Shown: one piece after another, positions 5,484 to 6,676 of the stretch
Layout of the letters: each line of letters starts with the position of its first letter
Numbering within the stretch: the first letter of the stretch is position 1
NCBI GenBank assembly: GCA_025449475.1
Contig: JANWJM010000044.1
Location: 1 to 6,676, forward strand
Origin: Thermoactinomycetaceae bacterium
GTDB lineage: Bacteria; Bacillota; Bacilli; Thermoactinomycetales; Thermoactinomycetaceae
Length of the DNA stretch: 6,676 nucleotides
Direction of reading: 5' to 3'
The notes under the pieces: generated by a model
What the model saw: the letters and a program-made list of their open reading frames with translations, nothing else
What the model was told of the DNA's origin: nothing
The model's database searches: none
Made by a program: the position numbers and the translations under genes

Positions 5484-6599
5484 TTGCAACAAAATGCTAA
5501 CAAAACCCCTCAGTTAATCAATGAGCTGTTTTTTCTTCGTTCTATGGCCTGTCTTTCCGTTGTTCTGATTCATGCCATTAGCTATACGTACCAAATCTAC
5601 GCACTCAACCCAACCCAGATCATTTATTTAAAGAAAATTCAAATGCTTCTTATGTATGCAACGCCTAGCTTCATTTGTATTTCTTTAATTATTCTTAGTC
5701 ACTCCTACAAAAATAGAAAACCTCAAAACTTCTGGCGAAAGCGATGGCAATTTATCTTATTGCCTTATTTTTGCATTGGTCTAGTATATGCTGCTGCCTT
5801 TTCCGGACAGTCTTTACAACCCTTCGAATTTGTGATCAAATTACTAAAGATATATTTTTTGGGTGAATGGGTTGGTTACTTTGTCATCATTATTGTTCAG
5901 TTTTATGGATTATATTTTCTCCTGGATAAATATTTACAACGGTTTCAGCCTGCGACAATGATTTTTACTGGTTTCATAATCAATTTTATTTATTTATATC
6001 ATACTAATTTTATGCCACCCATTCCATTTTTGAAAACAATATCGTTTTATAAGTATTCCCACCTCCTATTTCTTAGCTGGATTTTCTATTTTTTCGTCGG
6101 TTATTATATTGGAAGGAATCTCAAGCGATTTATTGAACTACTAAATCGTTATTGGTATCTCGCTTTTATCGGAATCTTGGTAAACTATGTACTGATCAAT
6201 TACTTGATCGATCAACGATTATTAACAACCATCTCATCCAAACGTGTCGATATTCTTCTTTACACTTGTTCAGTCCTATTTGCCCTTTATTTCATTGGGA
6301 GCAAAATAAAACGAATTCCATCGATCATCTTGCTGATTAGTCAAAGCTCGTATGGGATTTATCTATTGCATGACATTGTGCTCAAACATGTTGGCATAAA
6401 AATTTCCAAGCTTTTCTCTCTTCCTTTTCCAATATATATACTGATCCTCTTTCTCACTGGAGTCTTTATACCCATGGGGATTGTTTATCTCATTAATAAA
6501 TGGAACAAGGGCGCCTTTCTTGTGGGTAAGATTGATGTAAAAAAGATTCATCAAAGCAGAGAGAATCAGTCATCACTCCAAATTACTTCGCAAAAATGA
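5484..6599 (+). CDS. IcaC-like membrane acyltransferase (acyltransferase-3 family)
   Basis: The product has 371 residues and about ten hydrophobic helices (roughly 14-34, 53-73, 88-106, 126-147, 157-173, 193-210, 223-243, 256-271, 278-299, 315-337). The family signature is FLRSMACLSVVLIHA with the conserved R19 and the probable catalytic H30. Others are FWRKRWQFILLPY at 83-95, LGEWVGYFVIII at 126-137, WIFYFFVGYYIG at 199-210 and SYGIYLLHDIVL at 289-300. These blocks and their order resemble IcaC of the staphylococcal intercellular adhesin system, thought to O-modify (succinylate) poly-N-acetylglucosamine. Members of the wider family O-acylate cell-wall polymers, polysaccharides or lipids, so the substrate here is open. 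No glycosyltransferase or deacetylase gene like icaA or icaB is in the window. Translation starts at TTG with AAAGGAG upstream. A response regulator gene follows 9 bp after the stop, suggesting co-transcription. Confidence 0.88.
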   Translation: MQQNANKTPQLINELFFLRSMACLSVVLIHAISYTYQIYALNPTQIIYLKKIQMLLMYATPSFICISLIILSHSYKNRKPQNFWRKRWQFILLPYFCIGLVYAAAFSGQSLQPFEFVIKLLKIYFLGEWVGYFVIIIVQFYGLYFLLDKYLQRFQPATMIFTGFIINFIYLYHTNFMPPIPFLKTISFYKYSHLLFLSWIFYFFVGYYIGRNLKRFIELLNRYWYLAFIGILVNYVLINYLIDQRLLTTISSKRVDILLYTCSVLFALYFIGSKIKRIPSIILLISQSSYGIYLLHDIVLKHVGIKISKLFSLPFPIYILILFLTGVFIPMGIVYLINKWNKGAFLVGKIDVKKIHQSRENQSSLQITSQK

Positions 6600-6608
6600 T
6601 TCAAGGAT

Positions 6609-6676
6609 GTGAGTCCCATTCGTACTACGCTTTTAATTGTGGATGATGAACAAAAGGTGTTGGATGTCATTCAACC
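6609..6676 (+). CDS. Response regulator, N-terminus of receiver domain (cut by window end)
   Basis: The first 22 codons read V/M-SPIRTTLLIVDDEQKVLDVIQ, in which LLIVDDE is the first beta strand and acidic pocket (DD) of a CheY-like receiver domain. The phosphorylated aspartate and the output domain lie outside the window, so the class (OmpR, NarL or AraC/YesN type) is unknown. A GTG at 6609 is the likely start: the frame is closed by the acyltransferase stop at 6597-6599, and no ATG lies in between. The upstream AAGG (6603-6606) is only 2 bp away, closer than usual, so initiation probably depends on coupling to termination of the gene before it. A sensor histidine kinase is expected nearby. 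Confidence 0.85.
   Translation, partial: MSPIRTTLLIVDDEQKVLDVIQ

Noticed and set aside
5269..5517. Plus-strand open frame across the terminator and into the acyltransferase start
   Set aside because: It begins within the 59-residue gene, runs through a strong terminator, overlaps the TTG start region and has no ribosome binding site.

Overview
The window looks like part of a low-to-medium GC, endospore-forming Firmicute of the order Bacillales. The evidence is a Spo0M-type sporulation-control protein, a GsaB-type glutamate-1-semialdehyde aminomutase and a YjbI-type group II truncated haemoglobin (both recognised against their Bacillus relatives), strong AGGAGG-like ribosome binding sites, and TTG starts on two genes. 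A family such as Thermoactinomycetaceae is possible, but the sequence alone does not decide it.

Left part (1-3088, minus strand): a two-gene operon. The first gene encodes an unusual protein of 877 residues. It has a degenerate protein-kinase-like N-domain, a long disordered Q/E/S/T-rich middle with two kinds of repeated short motif, a long charged coiled coil and a basic/acidic tail. It is followed after 41 bp by a half-length Spo0M that carries only the N-terminal arrestin-like domain. This pair is the least ordinary part of the window and could be a pseudokinase scaffold with an arrestin-fold partner acting in cell shape, division or sporulation.

Middle (3089-5056): a 262 bp divergent intergenic region with only weak promoter candidates is followed by the plus-strand pair hemL/gsaB and a truncated haemoglobin, 26 bp apart. 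The first makes 5-aminolevulinate for haem and the second is a haem protein, so the pair joins haem supply to a haem consumer.

Right part (5057-6676, plus strand): an unrecognised hydrophilic protein of 59 residues (5130-5309) has a strong ribosome binding site and ends in a clear intrinsic terminator. Next comes an IcaC-like membrane acyltransferase of the acyltransferase-3 family with a TTG start. A tandem 11-12 bp direct repeat lies just upstream of its probable -10 element. The window ends inside the N-terminus of a response regulator receiver domain, whose gene begins 9 bp after the acyltransferase stop and is probably co-transcribed. No tRNA, rRNA, CRISPR array or insertion sequence was seen.
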